DNA of 64,000 nt, from NCBI GenBank assembly GCA_021030915.1, contig JAGEMR010000024.1, positions 186,001 through 250,000 on the forward strand, in the 5' to 3' direction. Shown piece by piece: positions 31,752 to 43,980 of the stretch (position 1 is the stretch's first letter; every line of letters starts with the position of its first letter). This DNA comes from Astrothelium macrocarpum. Its lineage: Eukaryota; Ascomycota; Dothideomycetes; Trypetheliales; Trypetheliaceae. Made by a program: the position numbers and the translations under genes. The notes under the pieces were generated by a model that searched no databases, was not told where the DNA came from, and saw only the letters and a list, made by a program, of their open reading frames with translations.

Positions 31752-33076
31752 ATGCCAGTCATTCTTCCGACAGTGCCCAACATGAATTACGCTAATATGA
31801 TTGAGGAGAAAAACCTCAAAGTAAGTTGCTTTGTTCTGCCTATACTCTTGATGCTCTCTAACTGTTAATGCTAGAAAACATTCATCATCGCAACACTCGT
31901 ATCGACACTGATTGGAACTTTTGCATCATCACACAACCTCTACGAGCGTCTAAGAGATAAGCGCCAGCAGGAGAAGAAAGACGAAGGCCAGAACCAGGAG
32001 ATCAAGCAGCTCAAGGACCAGGTTGACAGTCTCAAGAAGAAGAAGAGTAGGAGCGATGATAGTAGTGATAGCTCCGATGATGATCGACCACGCCGCAGAC
32101 GCTCTCGCAGTCGACGCCGTTCTCGAAGTAGACCCTCGAGAGATGAGCTTCTTGAATATCTAGACCGATCCCCAGCTCTCATCCGCAAGGAATACGACCA
32201 AGGCTATGACCGTTGGGGCCAGCGATTTGCAGCTGGAGATAGTCCGTTATACAGTCACTCAAATCACAGTCATCACACACTCACATCCAGCCAGTCGTCA
32301 CCGAAAACCAGCTCCAAGGTCAAATCATCATGCTCCAACAAACCGTCATCCACGTCCTCCAAGACGCCCTCAACAACAACCGCCAACTCCGCCGCACCGA
32401 CATCGACCGGCTCGTGCAAGCCTCGCAATCCGCCCAAGACAACTCCGTCGACGCCCTCCGCTCACAATACCAACGCATCCAAACCGCCGGCCTCACCTAC
32501 GACACCGACTCCCCCCGCTTCCGGCGACGCTCCCTCCCGGCCCCCAAACTCCGCGAACTCACGGACCGCCTCGCCACGACCGCGATCGCGGACGACAACG
32601 CCAACAACGACCCCGTCGCGCCCACGAACCGCACGACCACCGTCGCCATCAACCGCGTGCGCACCGCCGACTCGCCCACCCGCCTCTTCTGCCGCTACAG
32701 CCTCGACCTGCAAGCCACTGCCTCGAAAAACCTAAACATCGCGTTTGCGCCCGGCGGCGACTCGCGGTGCCCCGCGTGCGCCGTGCGGATTCCCGTGGAC
32801 GGCGAGGCCGGGTGGACGATTGGGAAGCGGCGGCGGCGGACCGTGGTTGCGGAGGATGGGCGCGAGTCGCTCGAGGTGGCGCATGCGGAGGTGCATGTCA
32901 CTGCAAGATTCGTGGTGAAATGTCATACGGAGCGCGGGGAGTACGCGTGTGTGCTGTGTGCGAGAAGAAGGGGCTTGGAGGTCGTGTGTGCGGACCCGGA
33001 GGCGTTGGTTGCGCATATAGGGAGGAAACATAAGATTGGGGAATATGAGGGGGAAGTGGATTTGGTGCAGGAATGA
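31752..33076 (+). CDS. Single-span membrane protein with RS-rich linker and Cys/His C-terminus
   Basis: Exons 31752-31820, 31875-32241 and 32295-33076 encode 405 residues. After 22 residues comes a hydrophobic segment (TFIIATLVSTLIGTFASSHN), then a charged coiled coil (KQLKDQVDSLKKKKS) and an Arg/Ser-rich stretch near residues 93-110. The second half has paired CPAC and CVLC motifs and a terminal H-x4-H (AHIGRKHKIGEYEG), which look like one or two zinc-binding units. GC content of the third exon is well above that of the window, mostly in third positions. I do not recognise a family; a membrane-tethered nucleic-acid-binding protein is one reading. Confidence 0.65.
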
Positions 33077-33968
33077 AGGGGAGGCGAGAGGTGGGGTGGG
33101 GTGGGGTTGAATGGGGGAAAAGGGTTGGTTTGGTATGGGATGGGATGGGATGGGATGGGATGGGATGGGATGGGATGGGATGGGATGGGTTGGAGGAGTT
33201 TGGTAAAAGGTGTAGGGGAGCTAGGTGTTTGGGTTATGCAAGATATTGCCACGGTGGGATTTGCGTGTCTTGGTGTTTGATGAAACTAAGGTGACGACTG
33301 GGGAGGCATGACATGAAAGCAAGTTTGTGAGTGAATTAACTCTGCTCCGTCTTTTGGAGAAATTTGACTATACTCGCAATTGGGAGCGAATGAGTTTTTG
33401 AGGATGATTGTTAATCAGCAAAGATCAACACCACCTTCTAAAAATAAGTGGCGTTAATAGAAACCCGCCACTCGGCGTACATGACAACGCGCGGCAGCCA
33501 TCCCAATCAACCACCCTGACACGTGCATTTCCCACACGTATGTAAGACCGGAGGACATAGGTACGTGACCAAGGGACTTGTTAGATGCAGTTGGTGTGCA
33601 CGAGGTGGCCGGATCTCGCTCGCTTCAGCACAGCCGCTGTGGAATTCCAATCGCCGGCCATCATCAATCAGCCCTGACCAGGGAGCACCGGCGGGCAGAT
33701 AATCCACCGTAATCACTGTCGATCCCACCTCGACTTGATTCTTTCTCTCTCCTGACTTGTATCCGTATCCGTATCCTTATCCATCGTCCTTTCTCCACTC
33801 TACACTCTGGGACTAGTGTTCGAGAGAGGCGGGAGCGTGGATCGTGGATCGTGGATCGAGGGCGAATGGCTCGAGCAAAAACTTGGCACTGACCGGCGCA
33901 AATTCATCGTCGACCTACGATACTTTAAGCTTTGTCACTACCAAACTTGCATTACTCCTTGAACAAAC
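33077..33968. other. Intergenic with pentanucleotide repeat
   Basis: Begins with a G-rich tract including the (TGGGA)n array, then unremarkable sequence. Short direct copies of gtggatc occur at 33838-33858, just before the next gene. Confidence 0.5.
33136..33190 (+). repeat. (TGGGA)n microsatellite, ten perfect units plus one variant
   Basis: Ten head-to-tail TGGGA units run from 33136 to 33185, followed by TGGGT. It lies 60 bases after the stop of the upstream gene, probably in its 3' untranslated region, and its runs of three G could fold as a G-quadruplex. Confidence 0.95.
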
Positions 33969-35425
33969 ATGCGGATACCGAGCGAGCCATTCTTTGCTGC
34001 TCAGCTCTTGGACAAGAGGCAAAATGCTCCTCCACCACCATCTTCATCTTCGTCTTCTTCCCCTCCGCCAAGTTCGACCCCAAATCCGAGTTCGTCAGCA
34101 AGTCCGACAACGAACCCAACATCGAGCCCATCTCCTTCCCCAGCTCCAAGTAGCAATGGCTCTAGCACTACAAAAACCGTTGCAATTGTACAGTTTGCTT
34201 CTCCCAAAAAAACACCACCTCTTCAATACTAACCTTGTCCCTCCAGGTCGTCGCCATCGCCGCCGCCTTACTCATAGTCAACATTGCCGTCTTCTTTTAC
34301 CTCCGCAAGATCCGCCGGCGTAATCCCATTCGTCGCAACTCTCCTACCGACTGGCTCCAATCCCGCCTACAGAAATGGAACCTCCCCTCTCCCTTTACCA
34401 AAGGCAAAGGCAAAGGCAGCTACTCCCCCAGCCTCCAACGCAGCGAGCTCTCCTCCACCATCGCCCACAATGATGCCGAAAACCCCTCCGACAACACCTC
34501 CTCCCATCTCCGCACCGACCCTGTCAACACCGTCGAAACCTCCCAACGCGCCTCCACCACCTCTACTGTCGGCCGCGGCCCTTCCATCCGCAGCATCATG
34601 ACCCTCCCCGCCTACACCCCCGCCGCGCTCCCCACCGAGCGCATCCTCGGCCGCGAAGGCGACCGCGCGGGCATCGATACGGTCGTCGAATTCCCCGAAA
34701 CAGCGACGGAAGAAGAAGCGCGGCGCGAAGAAGAGATGGAATCGCTCTACCAAATCCGACTCCAACGCCGCCGCGAGCACGCCGCCCGCGACGAACGCCG
34801 CCGCCTCCGCCGCGAAGCGCGCGCCCGCGGCGACCTCGACGAGGTCAACCGGCTGCGGCGCGAGAGCCGGCTGGTCGCGGCGCAACCCGGCGCCGCCGCC
34901 ATGATCGTCGAGCACCAGGGCCGCGGGCGCGAGCGGCGCGTGTCGAGCGTCAGCTACGCCGGCGCGGGTGTGGCGCGCCACGACGGCAGTCGTCTGCGCG
35001 CCACCAGCGAGGACAGCGATCGCAATCCGCTGCTGGCGGCGGCCGCGACGCCTGGCCATCGGAGGGGGAGGAGCGAGACGTCGTTGGGCACGACGGTCAC
35101 CGTGGAGGATGAGGACGAGGGCGAGGATTACGAGGTGTTGACGCTGGCGCCGACGCGGACGCGCGCGTCGTCGAATGCTGCGTCGTCGATGGCGGAGGGT
35201 GCGGCCGGGGAGGATCTGGGTGAGGCGAGGATCCCGTTGGTGGATCCGCCTGAGTATGGCGATGTGGGCGGGTTTGAGGATGCCCCGCCGTATGAGAGTC
35301 CTGTGGAGCAGAGGCGGCGGAGTCTGTTGCCGAGAATTGAGCATTTGCCGGCTATTGAGGTGACTGTGTCGAGTCCTGGGGCGCAGGAGGGCGAAGGGGA
35401 GGGCGCGCATTGGGCTGGGAGGTAG
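33969..35425 (+). CDS. Single-pass membrane protein with Ser/Pro-rich outer region
   Basis: Exons 33969-34187 and 34247-35425 encode 465 residues. The N-terminal 70 residues are a Ser/Pro/Thr stalk likely to be O-glycosylated. One transmembrane segment (VVAIAAALLIVNIAVFFYLR, residues 74-93) is followed by a basic stop-transfer RKIRRR. The cytosolic tail carries a strongly basic helix (RLQRRREHAARDERRRLRRE) and ends in a proline/acidic region with DPPEYGDV and DAPPYESP, which look like PPxY-type WW-binding or arrestin/ubiquitin-ligase adaptor motifs. Similar fungal proteins are known only as hypothetical. GC content is high in the middle of exon 2. A surface sensor or anchor is plausible but unproven. 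Confidence 0.7.
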
Positions 35426-36575
35426 GAGGTGTGGTGGGAAATGTGGAGGGAGGATTTGTTAGAGAGGATGATACGGCGATGGGCTGAAGAAAGCTGAGAG
35501 GCGAGTTTGTGGAGGGAAAGATTGTAATGGTTTAATGATCTGAGCGAGATTTCCATCTGGTTGAGCGTGTATTTCTCTTTTATCTTTCTGTAAATACCAC
35601 TCTGCGCGCCTCCCTCATTCTTGTTTTTCTCTTTCACGCAAGTGGACACATCTTGAGAACCTCTGATTCGTACATACCAGTCTGGCTGTTTTCTTTTTGG
35701 CTACTTGGTTACTGGGCATATCATTTTGGCAAAAAAAGGTAATCGAGACTGTTCTGGTGCTGGTGGTTGAAGTCTTTTCGCTCTGATATACTGCATACAT
35801 ACATAACTTAAATTGGGGGCGAAGAAGCAAGAGCAAATGAATGCCCATTCAACTGGCTTGCGCGCCTGGGGTGAGAACACGATATGAGGTTGAGGACAAT
35901 TCTCGATAAGCATGCTCAACAATGACATTACCGTCGGATGAGCCAATTCGATGACCTTTGTATGTATCGTGGTTCACGCAGAGCTAGAGCTATGTCCAAG
36001 GTACAAATCAGCGTGGCATACTCGTTCTGAAAGCCATGGAAGGCACTACTGAGGCACTACTGCTCAAGAGCTTGACACGCTCTTAGCATTTGAATTAGCT
36101 ATATGCCGTGTTCGGTAGTGAGATAGTATAAAGCTGAGCCTGCGTTCCGAAACATTGCAAGGTACATCCCTTCGATCTTCAAAGACAAATATCAAAATGG
36201 ACTTGGTGCTATGAAAATCGCAAATTGAACAAATGAAGCGGCATGTCAATCAAAGAGCAGCGACGGCTTAAAAAACATTCGTGGCTGAAATGTCGTGGGA
36301 ATGAGGATGGAATCATGAGCATGGCTCGGTCGGCCATAACACATAAAGTAGAACTGGCGATTCCACTAAAGCAGGGAAAGAAGTTGCAGCCATTCTCGCG
36401 GCTTGTCTTTTATTTCCAAGGCTATTTGATGCATCAGAGCTCGTCACTAGTCACGAGCATCACGGAGTATCATCTCGTAGCGTCAGCTTATGACCACCAC
36501 GTAGGCCATAATTTGCATCAAAATCGCTTCAGAGACACGCCTCTAGCCCGAGCTGCTCTTGGAAGCTCGTCGAGT
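35426..36575. other. Intergenic between convergent genes
   Basis: About 1.15 kb with no recognisable gene or repeat; contains the 3' ends of the flanking genes. Confidence 0.5.
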
Positions 36576-38017
36576 TCATATTAGTTCAGCTTCGATGAGG
36601 CTCTCTGAGCCCATCTCATAGCTGTAGATCTGCACGATCCTGAAACCTGCACGCCTTACAATATTCTCCCATTGCACCTCTGTGCGCTCTCTCATGGCTC
36701 CAAGGACGAATACCAACTGGTCCATCGATGTAATAGGCCAAGTGGGATTTTGGCTGGGGACAATAATCTCGTTGAGGAGTAACTTGGAGTATCCTGGCTT
36801 TATTGCGGATTTAAGCTGCTCCAAAATCTTAACACAATCGTCGTCACCCCAATCGTGTAATACAGAGTGCAAGTAATAGGCACGCGCATTTTTGACAGGC
36901 TGCGGAGCGAAGAAATCGTGAGAAGTCGGTTCGAACACACCTTGGGCGCCAGAGCCTACGTTCGAGATGACTTCAGCCCGGTCTTGCAAGATAAGCCTAC
37001 CAGGAAGAGAAGGATGCTTGGTCACTATTTCTTGCAAATCGTGTCCTAAACCTCCGCCAACGTCGACAAGCAACACATCGCTGACATTGCTGTCGAAACC
37101 ATTGGTAAGACGCTCCGCAATAGGATAGAAACCAGGATCAAGCCAAGAAGGTTTGCCAGCTCGATAAGCCGACATATAGCTATTGAACAAAGAAAGGTAT
37201 GGAGGGTTTTGATCCAGCCAAGCAAAGAAAGGGAGCTGAGTCTTGTGCGCGTATTGAAAAGGACCGTTTGTCAGTTCTGTGGGCAGCACATAGTTAATGC
37301 TCTTCAGATATTCTGGCAAGGCCCGAAAAGATGGCCCAGCAACGTCGTAACTACCACGACAAATTCAGCGGCAATGCGCATGGCGAGTGGAGGTTTCTCT
37401 GGCCTAAACAGGCGCAAATGGCAGAGAACTTTGAACCCACGTACGTGTAAAGAATACCATCCCGATACTTCTGTTCTGTCAACGCTTTGGTCAAAGGCGT
37501 TGCCACGTATGTATCCATGCCATTCTCGCCCACAATCCCCATGGCCACAAGATGCTTCATGATGCGCGCTTCTTAATCTTAGTACGAGAGACTTTCGAAG
37601 ATCGGGCTGAGGAAAGTATCTTCACTTACAAATTAACACATCGTCCGCGCCGGTTTTGGTAGCCAAGTCCTTGGCAGAAGTACCCTTCTCTCCACTATCC
37701 TTCACAATCTCGAACAAGTTGAGTTCAACAGCAATACGACAATGTGCGGCTCTAGCAGGCTACCAACAATGAGCACATGAAATCAAGAAAGCCAGAAACC
37801 ATGGATCTCAAAAATTAGATAGAATGAAACGTGAAGAACGTACTTCAGCCCAGCCTATTCGCTGTATGGCTTCACTGGGCAGCTCCAGACTTGATGTCAA
37901 TGCATGACTTAGGTTAAGGAGTTGTTCGCGTGCGCCCGGTTTTTTATCTGTGTACGCAATGCTTGCTGTTTTTATTTGTGAGAGGATTGCATCTGGCTGA
38001 GATGGTACGAAAGCCAT
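36576..38017 (-). CDS. SAM-dependent O-methyltransferase (OmtA/caffeate type)
   Basis: Four exons (37844-38017, 37630-37759, 37445-37568, 36576-37350) give 400 residues. N-terminal dimerisation helices and a winged helix (RIAVELNLFEIVKDSGEKGT, TGADDVLISRIMKHLVAMGI) precede the Rossmann domain with VDVGGGLGHDLQE (glycines at 241-245). The catalytic His is His308 in LHSVLHDWGDDDC, and LLLNEIIVP follows. Splicing of the third intron gives ILYTYDVAGPSFRALPEYLK, as in the family. These enzymes methylate phenolic hydroxyls of polyketides such as sterigmatocystin. It neighbours a 7-TM protein and a P450, consistent with secondary metabolism, but no polyketide or peptide synthase lies in the window. 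Confidence 0.93.
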
Positions 38018-39253
38018 TCTTAGTGTTGATTGAGTCTATGAAGATGAATTGAATTGGCAAGATGTAGAGAGAAGAGTAATTGGGAAGGAAGCTTGCGGTG
38101 TTCCCAAGAGCTCAAGGCACAGGCTAAGCTCCACGTGTGAGGATTGGAATCATCTTTTGCAAGGATACCTAGAGCTGTAGACACATCCTAGTAGGAAAGC
38201 TGAGGTTCGAGGCGATCGCAATTGGGATACTTATTCCGACATATTTCTAAGGCAAGTCGATAGATCTAGCTCATGGCGGCCTCGTTCTGACTGTTCGTAC
38301 TCCGTACTCTACCTTCCGGGACTTCATCGTTCCAACAAGATGCCCGATAGTACAAGCCACGGATGCAGCCATGTTCGAATCAGCATATTGCAAATGTGGT
38401 CTTTATCTTTGTGGCCTTACAGGACGGAAGTCTAAGCTCTACAGCTTGCAGAAGTACCCAGTCCGAACCATGGAAAGCGGGTCGGAGCGACCCACATTTC
38501 TCTTCGGCGCGGCTGATTGTGCGGTCATGCATTGCGTAAGTATTCTCAGCATCCTCCCATATCTACCTAATCTCTACGCAGTGCATACCCGAGGCGATAT
38601 TGATTTAAAAAGAAAACCAACGGTCCAGTTCAGCCAATTAAACCTTGAGGCTTTGGCCCTTATTGATCGGAACCGGTCTGTGGCTTTGCAGAGGCGACAA
38701 CTTTCCCAAAAGGTGCAAGTAGCTCTACCTCCAACACAAAGTCTGCGTCTTGCCGCGCTACATTCGCATTTGATGTGGAGCCATGGCGTCGTACTTCTTT
38801 CGAAATTGCTCAATTCATTTTTCTTTTTCGGACGGCACACCCACTTCAAAGCTCGTCTGGAACGTGCTGACAGTCCAAATATACTAATCTGCGGAGACGT
38901 TACTTCATCAATAACGCAAAGGGGTCTTCCCATTTGGGTTTTCATTCATCGTAAGTTTGACATAGCTCGGAGCATTTAGCCGAAGCGGTACTCTAAGCGC
39001 ACATTTTTCAAAGAGCACTAGCCATGTGATGTAGTACAGACACGATGCTTCACGATCAACAATTATTTCTGATTACGCTATTTAATTAAAGATAGCATAG
39101 CTATTCGAAACCCAAATTAAACGAATGAATAAAACACTCTACATTGTGTGTATTGGATATAGGTAATTTAAGGCTTACCAGCTCACAGCCGTGCTTTTGC
39201 CCCAGTAATGCCCTTTACACTGCTTTGCGTTGCTTTCGCATCTGACTTTTAAA
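38018..39253. other. Intergenic with one doubtful ORF
   Basis: No conserved gene. A 202-codon frame on the plus strand is listed separately. The 39040-39150 part is A+T-rich. Confidence 0.45.
38371..38979 (+). CDS. Doubtful ORF, 202 codons
   Basis: Opens with ATG (MFESAYCKCGLYLCGLTGRK) and runs without introns. It has neither a recognisable domain nor conserved-looking motif and overlaps a 123-codon antisense frame. Its length is the only support, so it may be chance or a decayed gene. Confidence 0.2.
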   Translation: MFESAYCKCGLYLCGLTGRKSKLYSLQKYPVRTMESGSERPTFLFGAADCAVMHCVSILSILPYLPNLYAVHTRGDIDLKRKPTVQFSQLNLEALALIDRNRSVALQRRQLSQKVQVALPPTQSLRLAALHSHLMWSHGVVLLSKLLNSFFFFGRHTHFKARLERADSPNILICGDVTSSITQRGLPIWVFIHRKFDIARSI

Positions 39254-40488
39254 CTATATTTCTTGTTTACTACAAGTGGCAGTGAAATCGGTAGTCCTCA
39301 GGATGGCTCTTTTGGATTTATTTAAGGTCTTTGGTGTAAGAGTGCCGTTCATTTCGATGTCGGCTTCAGGTAGCGACTGAAATCCCTCTGGTAAGGAGCC
39401 TCCACTCTGTTTCGAACGAACCAAAGACTTATTTGAGCCAAACTTAAAGTTGAACAAGTCCCATGTCTCTCGAAAGAAGGAGCGGCCTTCAGATACTGGT
39501 TGTTGCTTGAAAGCATGGCTAAAAAATGGTCGAAGAGTAGGTATACAGGCTGCGATGATAATGACATTGGCTTCGACTCTGAATTTCTCGTATCAGTATC
39601 AATTCGTTTTCCACGATATGCAGGATCGAATAGCACATACATGGCCCAAATTATAAGGCCTACTGTATCGTAGGTGAAATCCTGCAAATCTTCCAATTGA
39701 TTCAATTTTGTCGTTTTGATTACGGCGCAGATTGCAGCAAGTAGGGTGGTGCCCATGAGCATACACAATCCGAATTTAGTCTTCGCTGGAAGTTGCAGTT
39801 TCCAGAAGCTAGCAATCGGCACAATCGCAAGGATGATATCTGTCATCGCAGTGAAACCTATTCGGCGTTGAAAATAAGCATCCACATGGTATATTCTAGC
39901 AGGTCCCCACCTACTTCCAACAAAGTAAGAGTAACGTGATATCGTCCCTGCTGGAAAGCATTTAGCAGGAACCTGGGGGTTCCAAAGATATTCGGACGGC
40001 GAGCACTGGACGAACAGTAGGATTTGCGATACGGCGGCTATGATACATTGTAAAACGGTGAGAGTATAAAGCCCGATCGTGCGCCACTTGTTCGGCGGTA
40101 ACAATCGGCGTAATAGTATGGCGACTGATATGTTAGGGAATGAGTAAGCCATCACTCCGAATGGATTCCCAATTAAGTTGATTTTGATAGTATGGCTAAG
40201 CGTCTCGATTGGTAGATCTGCTGCGTGTTTTCCCATGCCTAGGTGCACATCATAGGTAAAAATCGCCGTGCAAATTATGATGAGTGCCTAAATGGTCAGT
40301 TATACTGAAACCCCGTTAGAAATGCGTTGCAGACATACTGCAGACAGGAAGATGAAGAAGTCATCCCAGCCGAGGGCATGAAGAAAATGCGCACGTGTGA
40401 AGATTTTGAGTACGACAATGATGATTGCAAGGATTGTGAACACCCAAATGCTAGCTAAAAGCTGAGGGCCTCGATCTTCAGTAGCCAT
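39254..40488 (-). CDS. Rhodopsin-like (PTH11/SAT4-type) seven-span membrane protein
   Basis: Four exons (40339-40488, 39915-40287, 39641-39857, 39254-39578) give 354 residues. Each splice restores a family motif: FLSAALIIICTAIF, YFVGSFTAMTDIILAIVPIA and LIIWAIVEANVIIIAACIPT. Seven hydrophobic helices are visible, with the LGWDDFFIF motif after helix 2, Cys in VQCSP and CFPAGT, and a cytosolic tail rich in Ser/Lys. The family (fungal rhodopsin domain, Pfam 20684) includes PTH11-related receptors and many cluster-linked proteins of unknown role. It lies between an O-methyltransferase and a P450. The ligand or cargo is unknown. Confidence 0.9.
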
Positions 40489-42151
40489 GGACTTTCTACG
40501 TTCGAATGAAGACAAGACGGTTGGTGTTGCTTTCAAGGTACAAAGTTGAAAGAAGACTGATAGAGTCAAACCAGGCTTTAATCTCAAGCGCAAGATTGGC
40601 GTGTAGACCAAGCTAAATTCCATGCAGAGTCTTGACAGCCCATGATTGGAGCGGTTATACGAGCGCAAAGATTGGCACAAACGCGGTTGGATCTCTCAGC
40701 ATGACATATTTGACCCGCGGGTGCGTAAAGGTGTGATGAGTGTCTACCTGTGGCGTAGATAGAAGGATATCATCCAATCGACGCATTCGATATTGGACAA
40801 TAGCTGCCGATCTACATGCGGACCGCATCTCAATAGTGGGGCTCCTACAATCACTGGAAGCTCGTTGGATGATGCCTACAGCATCTTTCGCGACGCCACT
40901 AAGATTTTCGAATTGATGTGTCAAAGGCACATTATTCTATGAGAAAACGTCTTCAATTGATGAAGGTTAGCCGCGATTAGTCCTATTTGTCGAGTGTTTT
41001 CATGAGTAGCGGTGCAGCTTCGAATATGGACTGGGTGTATATCTCTGCATGTATTGCTCCCGTTCAGGCTCTCACGATCCTCGGGATTACTAGGACTCCA
41101 GACGAACCAACCATGCCGCAGCGTTGCATTTCAGCTGAAACAAACTGAATGAAATTGCGAGAATTCAACCGACCTTGCAGACCGTCTCGCCATGTTCGAC
41201 GTGGCTGCTGCTAGACACCAAAACCGACCGTGCCGTGCTCTCACTCTAACCGAACTCGCCACATTCATCCGTGCTTATCTGCTTTGATTGGTTATAAGGA
41301 CAAAAGGAACCAAAACAAATCGTGAACAGCGAGCGGGATCAAGTATGATCTATGAAAGACGAGTACAAATGAGCGGCTGGGATTGTTCAATCAGCCTCGG
41401 TCGTCTTCGATTTTCTTCCACAACGACCGCGAAAATCCTTGAACACAAGATAACATCCATTAGGATTCAAGTATCTCTGCTTTGGAAACCAAATTTCGAG
41501 CTTTGATTGCCGTAATTGCTGCAAGAATGCTAAGTCAAATGGCTAGATTTTGCTGTGCATCTTGTTCCTTCAACTGCGTGCCAGAGTACCGGTGAATACA
41601 ATGGTCTGTGCTCAATGCACAGAGCGCGTCTACGGGACTGCTGCGGGATATGGTCAGCGGCGCCTGTGCTGTAGTTAGGACTAGTACAGTAATGATCGAG
41701 CAGTCTCAGGACGGGAGATGCCTTACCGAAAAAAATACATCACTCTTTGAAATGAAGAGTTCCACTTCAAGACGCCGTTCCGAGGCATTGCTCAGATCGC
41801 TGAAAAGGCGGAATGTGTTGCATCACTAAGGTAACAATCAGGCATCCAGCAAGAAACTCAAATCAATGCACTCTCGTCCCAAGAAGTAACCCGTTGTGCA
41901 GCGAGGCTGGCTATCATGATCAAATGCGCCCCATGTCAAGCAATTTCCATTCCAGGAACGAACGAAGTGGGCAAAGACCGTATGAGTATAAACGAAAACG
42001 CCCTGAATTACGGCAATGCTACCAAGATACAAATCACTGGTCACTCGTTACTTCAAGTGAGAGCAGCTCCTTTAAATAAAGCGTTTGCAAATAATCAGAT
42101 CCATGTGGAGTCTCAAGTTCTTTCCCAGAAAAGTATCATATCTCACAAACC
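40489..42151. other. Intergenic, about 1.66 kb
   Basis: No gene supported. A GC-richer patch at 41170-41280 opens an ATG frame but has no domain. The last 100 bases are the promoter of the P450 gene. Confidence 0.45.
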
Positions 42152-43980
42152 ATGTTCACTTTGCTAACAAATGCAATCGGTTTGCTTCCTTACTTTTCGT
42201 CTAGTGCAGGGCTTTCTTATATCGCGCTCACTCTTCTGGCTGTATATTTTATCATCAAATGCGTTTACAATCATTTCTTACATCCCCTTTCAAGGTTTCC
42301 CGGGCCATTGTTGGGCGGGATCACAGAATGGTATCTGGTCTATATGATCTGCTTGGTTCCAACTTTCGGACTTGAGCTGCATAGGATGTATGGTACGAGA
42401 AGCTCTCGGAACTATCTAGCGATGGCTAAACGATTCAGGCCCTGTTGTTCGTCTTGCCCCGAATCTGCTGTCATTCAGCGATGCCACTCTACTACCGCAG
42501 GTCTATCATCGATCTGCGGATAAGCCCTCCTTCTATGACACGTGGATGTTCGGCAGCATCGCAACGATGTTCCAGTCACTCAAGCATGAAGACCATTACG
42601 TAAAGAAGAGGCTTGTAGCGCCTTGCGTATGTACCTTCCCATATTGTGCACGCTTCGCGAACTGCTTTCTCACTTACGTAGTGTTCGATGACGGCAATGA
42701 AGGAGCATCACGAAGCCAAGATTAGCGAGCGCATTAATGAACTCTGCGATAAGATTTTTGAAAGATCAATACGACCGGGCAAACAATTGGACTTCTCGGA
42801 ACATCTTCGGTGCGTTGAATTCATCGCTCGATTGTGCTTGGCACAGCTTATAGATACAGTTGGTTCTTGAGTGACGTCTGGAGCCACCTTGTTTACGGGG
42901 AACCTAAAGGCTGGATTGCCCAAGGCCGGGATGTCAACAGTCTGCTGGCTGCTATTCAAGGGGTTTATGGCATGTCTGCAGCTGCCGCAGTCATGCCCTG
43001 GCTGATGCCTATACTTCGTCACCCTCTCTGCCGAAAGTATTTTTGGTCCTGGACCAAGACATTTCGACACATGGATAATCTCTGTTCAGTATGAGCTTTC
43101 CCATCGACTCCGATAAGAGTGCTAATCTTCTAGAACTTTGAAATCATGATGGATAAGCGTCAAAAGGTGCAAAAAGTGGGTGATCAAACGCTCTTCTTTG
43201 ATGGGTACGTTCAAAGTCTATTCAGCCTCACATTTGATTGATTGTAATCTGATTTGTGCTAGTCTTGATCCAGCCAAAAACCCTCACGAGTATCAATACA
43301 CACGAGAAGATTTGAAAGCCGAAGTAATCACTTTTACAGCTGCCACTCTTGACGGCGTGTCAGCTTTCATTTCTCCCTTCATTGACGAATTACTTACTCA
43401 TCCGACTGCATACACGAGGCTGATTGATGAAATACAAACTGCAGACCGTATCGGCAGATTAAGTAAGCCTATAGTTACGTATGAGGAAACAACATGTCTG
43501 CCTTTCTTCATGGCTTGCATCAAAGAGACTCTGCGTAGGGATTCTCCAGCACAAACGATCTTGCCACGCATTGTCAGTGAGCCTGGATACCAGCTTTTTG
43601 GCGGTCAAGCGCACGTTCCAGCTGGCACACAAATGGGTGCTAGTCCATACATCATTCACCGCGATGAAGCTGTGTTTGGGGCGGATCCAGATTCCTGGAT
43701 ACCTCAACGTTGGATTCAAGGAGAATCCGGCTTGAACGTAATTGAGCACGAAGCTCATGTGAAGAAAATGGAAAAGTATGGCATGTGGTGGGGTTATGGT
43801 GATCGCGAGTGCGTTGGAAAGTATTATGCTCAAATGGTGATGCAGAAGCTATGCGTCGAACTGCTGAGACGCTTCGATTTCAAGAGTGTAGCTCCGGATC
43901 AACGCTTCGTGCTTGCAAGAGGGGCGGTCGGCATGTACAGGAACCAGCAACTTCTGTTTAGAGAGCGCAAGCTTGATTGA
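42152..43980 (+). CDS. Cytochrome P450 monooxygenase
   Basis: Six exons (42152-42392, 42439-42626, 42682-42809, 42854-43088, 43134-43204, 43263-43980) give 526 residues. An N-terminal membrane anchor (GLSYIALTLLAVYFIIKCVY) is followed by the proline hinge HPLSRFPGPLLGG. ExxR is present as IKETLRR, and the heme-binding loop is WWGYGDRECVGKYYA with Cys471; Trp replaces the usual leading Phe. The I-helix reads ITFTAATLDGVSAF, where AATLDG stands for the common AGxDTT, so the oxygen-activating Thr-Thr pair is altered. I placed two acceptors at less common positions (before TGTTCG and before ATACAG) because they alone keep the frame. It resembles ER P450s of secondary metabolism; substrate unknown. 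Confidence 0.92.

Noticed and set aside
32206..33033. 275-codon plus-strand frame rich in His, Arg and Pro
   Set aside because: Frame-shifted shadow of exon 3 of the gene at 31752-33076, which has a transmembrane segment and spliced continuity.
33136..33190. Interstitial telomere
   Set aside because: Fungal telomeres are usually TTAGGG; TGGGA is a simple pentamer with no flanking telomeric variants.
34367..35410. 347-codon minus-strand frame
   Set aside because: Arg/Ala-rich shadow of the GC-rich exon of the membrane protein at 33969-35425.
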